From NCBI RefSeq assembly GCF_026745355.1, contig NC_079209.1, positions 42,204,824 through 42,268,823 of the forward strand: 64,000 bases of DNA, in the 5' to 3' direction. Every line of letters begins with the position of its first letter. Within the stretch, counting starts at the first letter, position 1. Positions 61,753-64,000 of the stretch are shown one piece after another. The notes beneath the pieces are model-generated. The model was not told the origin of the DNA. It was given only the letters and a program-made list of their open reading frames with translations, and did not search any database. The DNA is from Beta vulgaris subsp. vulgaris (Eukaryota > Streptophyta > Magnoliopsida > Caryophyllales > Amaranthaceae). The position numbers and the translations under genes are program-made.

Positions 61753-62196
61753 ATGGCCTATCAAAAAAGCAGAGCAAAAAAATGCTCTGTTTTTTGCCCT
61801 TGTTATTACACCATTGTTATAATCACATTGCATTTTTTGTCCACCTTTAGCAGAGCTCTAGGGCAGTCACCAGCTTTCGCCTGCGACACGACGAGCAACG
61901 CCTCGTTGTCGAGCTTAGGCTTCTGTGATACGTCGAAGAGTGTCGAAGGGAGGGTGGCAGATTTGATCGGACGACTAACATTAACAGAGAAAATAGGGTA
62001 CTTGATTAGTGGAGCAGCTAGTGTTAATAGGCTTGGGATACCAAAGTATGAGTGGTGGTCTGAGGCTTTACATGGAGTCTCAAATGTTGGTCCTGGTACA
62101 CGTTTCACTAGTGTTGTTCCTGGAGCTACTAGTTTCCCTCAAGTTATTACAACTGCTGCATCTTTCAATACTACACTTTTTCAAGCCATAGGAAAG
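61753..62196 (+). CDS. Beta-D-xylosidase (GH3), first exon, partial gene
   Basis: The enzyme family releases xylose (some members also arabinose) from xylan and arabinan in the plant cell wall. Exon 1 encodes 148 residues from an ATG in a good plant context (aaaaaATGGCC). A hydrophobic stretch (residues about 17-37, [20 protein letters not shown]) fits a signal peptide for secretion. Next comes [20 protein letters not shown], the usual mature start with paired Cys. [20 protein letters not shown] and [20 protein letters not shown] follow, then [20 protein letters not shown], all hallmark stretches of plant GH3 xylosidases. The catalytic nucleophile lies much further on, outside the window. The donor GTACCC at 62197 follows AIGK, a position where plant BXL genes have an intron and the next exon begins VVSxEARAMYN. 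I see no such exon before 64000. It is a BXL-type gene, but which member cannot be told. Confidence 0.9.
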
Positions 62197-62571
62197 GTAC
62201 CCTTCTTCTCATGTTTCGTTTTTCTTAGATAACTAGTTTTTAGATAATTATTATGGCTCCAGTAATTATATTTTTCATTTATTAAAATTTTACTTTGAAA
62301 TGATAATACCAAATATGAATTGGTTTAGTGGTTAAGACGTTAGTGTATAATTTGAATTCACGAGGTCAAATCTTCTACAATGCATTTTCTTATTTTTTTT
62401 TAATTATATGTGGGTTACATTTTACATGGAGTAAAGCAGCCAAAAAGAGAGTGTTACGTGACACTATTCCTTGTTTAGAAACGTCTTTTTTATATACATT
62501 AGTATATATAGATGATAATCCTTTCGTTTTACGCCCTTGGTTGACGTCCTTGTCAGCTCCCTTGTTTCATA

Positions 62572-62827
62572 CTACCTCCGTTCTTTTTTAGTTGCAACGT
62601 TTGACAAATTGCACTATTCATGTTCTCTTATTTGACCACATTTATTGATTTATATGTTAAACAAAAATAGTCATGTGGGGTCTTGTTTGATTCGTTTCGA
62701 TATAATCTTTCATAATATCAAATTTTTATAATTTTTACTTACATACAATTAGAGATAAAACGATTTGAAATTGTACATTGGCAAGCGTGAAAGTCAAAAC
62801 GTTGCAACTAAATAAAAACAGAGGTAG
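62572..62827. mobile_element. Stowaway MITE in the beta-xylosidase intron
   Basis: Inverted ends CTACCTCCGTTCTTTTTTAG and CTACCTCTGTTTTTATTTAG, both followed by TTGCAACGTTT, with TA on both sides. It belongs to the same subfamily as the eroded copy at 39256. Confidence 0.9.
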
Positions 62828-63445
62828 TATATCAATGTTGCAAGTAAAGAAGAAGTTTGTCTTATAAATAACGTGAAATTAGCTGTACTTGTACTAATTT
62901 TTTCAATTTTGGACATTGATAATAAAACCGAGAAATGATCTATTTTTTGTCATTTTATATTTTACATTTAGAAAAATATAAACTTAAGAAATGATAATGA
63001 ACAAACCCTTAATATTTTACAAGTTTAATGTTATATTGAGTCTCGTTAAATTTGGCTAAAGTTCTTAGATGGTATAAAAGGCAAGTCTAAACTTATTGTG
63101 AAAGACAGAAAATATTGAGCTTTTATACTTGGTATTATTGGTATTTCATATTTGGTATTGTTGTGTGCCCAAAACCAAAAACGAAAAAAAAAAAAAACAA
63201 TTAGGACGTAGGTACCGTTTAATGGTCCACACTCCATCATCTCCGAGATGCTCGTCTTCCTATCCAACAAAACAAATATATCACATGTTGGATATTTTGT
63301 TGCATAAGCCATAAGGTAAAAGTCTAAAAGAACCTGATGAGTGAAATCTAAGGAATCTTGACTCTAGACAAAGACAGGTAATAAGTAATATGGTAAAATT
63401 TGGGTTGCTTTTAATGGATGAGATAACGCTTATTTTGTTAATGAC

Positions 63446-63700
63446 ACCCTCCGTCTCATATATAATGGATACTTACTTTTAATGGGTCAAACTTTAAAAT
63501 TTTTGACCAAGTATATTCATTATTATATACAAAAAACCTATTCATGTGTAATTTTGTTATATTCGTCTCTACGTGTATTTTTGTAATATCAACTTTTTAT
63601 ATTTTTTTTTATTAATACGTAATTGAAAATATTAAAGGTCAAAGTTACGTTTTGGAGAACGTGTAAAAAAAATGAGCACTATATTATGGGATAATGGGGT
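63446..63700. mobile_element. Stowaway MITE, degenerate
   Basis: The left end reads CACCCTCCGTCTCATATATA; the right end, inverted, reads CCCCATTATCCCATAATATA. Both are diverged from the CTCCCTCCGT consensus, and a TA duplication is not clear. Confidence 0.6.
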
Positions 63701-64000
63701 ACTAAATTCAAATGTACACAATGTGTGTTTCAACATTATAAAAACATGTCCAATAGTCATAGTATATTAACATTAAGTTTTTAAAACAGTAAAATAAGAA
63801 CATTTAAGATATTTTATGTGGACACCTGCTTAAAAATAAGATATTTGTGTGAGGCATTATTTTGTTTCTCTCATTTATGTGTAACAAACAGTTTTTCTAA
63901 TTAATCACCTCTATGTAATAAGAAGGGATTCTAAAATAAGAGGAGTCATAGTGGCATGACTATGAACCTAAATAATGTCATCCGAATTCCAAAAACAAAA

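Larger units (their letters stand above)
62197..64000 (+). other. Intron 1 of the beta-xylosidase gene (runs off the edge)
   Basis: From the donor at 62197 to the window end no frame encodes the expected next exon (VVSxEARAMYNxG). The stretch holds a complete Stowaway and an eroded second one. It is either a long intron or the gene is broken here. Confidence 0.55.

Noticed and set aside
62328..62591. Continuation exon of the beta-xylosidase
   Set aside because: The frame lacks any GH3 motif and ends in a Stowaway element.

Overview
This window is nuclear DNA from a flowering plant. It is strongly AT-rich, has spliced genes, plant LINEs with an RNase H tail, Copia, CACTA, Mutator-like (MULE), Tourist and Stowaway elements, and one gene start for a plant cell-wall beta-xylosidase. 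The transposon proteins look dicot; Caryophyllales/Amaranthaceae (beet or spinach relatives) is my guess, but this is recollection and not shown by the sequence. Most of the window is transposon built on transposon. The only likely host gene is at the right edge.

Layout. 1-7300: one end of a large MULE-type element, with the last exon of a FAR1/MuDR-like transposase (+ strand) facing a seven-exon Ulp1-like (C48 peptidase) gene (- strand). A 20-bp minisatellite fills the three long introns of the Ulp1-like gene, the gap between the two genes and the sequence before the transposase exon. The Ulp1-like gene is decayed (two frameshifts, two stops, probable loss of the catalytic His). 7300-14430: intergenic, with a Tourist-like element, a MULE fold-back element and three Stowaway elements. 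14434-22027: a complete LINE (LINE A, + strand) with 14-bp target duplications, its reverse transcriptase split by a 1.2-kb CACTA-type element. 22298-25163: an inverted-repeat element with a G-rich core, two Stowaways one inside the other, and a MULE with exact 9-bp target duplications carrying a gene-like fragment (Pack-MULE-like).

26809-30510: a Copia element with 5' LTR, primer site and decayed pol but no 3' LTR. 32900-33386: a fold-back MULE. About 37100-38990: the left end of a decayed Ty3-gypsy element, recognised by a Tat/Ogre-type primer binding site. 40790-42256: microsatellites hosting a 1.06-kb MULE-type element; a short relative lies at 61038-61343. 45696-47568: a CACTA-type element built of hairpin arrays with a Tourist-like element inside. 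47759-53644: a second full-length LINE (LINE B, - strand) with 16-bp target duplications and its own CACTA-type insertion. 53920-56200: a TA microsatellite, then a roughly 270-bp tandem repeat interrupted by a head-to-head Tourist-like fold-back. 57436-60312: a Stowaway and an 859-bp relative of the Tourist-like family. 61656-64000: TATA box and first exon of a GH3 beta-D-xylosidase gene running off the right edge; its first intron is longer than 1.8 kb.

The mobile genes are almost all broken, so any current movement would depend on proteins made elsewhere. Several insertions carry target duplications readable by eye, so the order of events can be reconstructed. The least ordinary signal is the single 20-bp minisatellite that has colonised a whole two-gene transposon.
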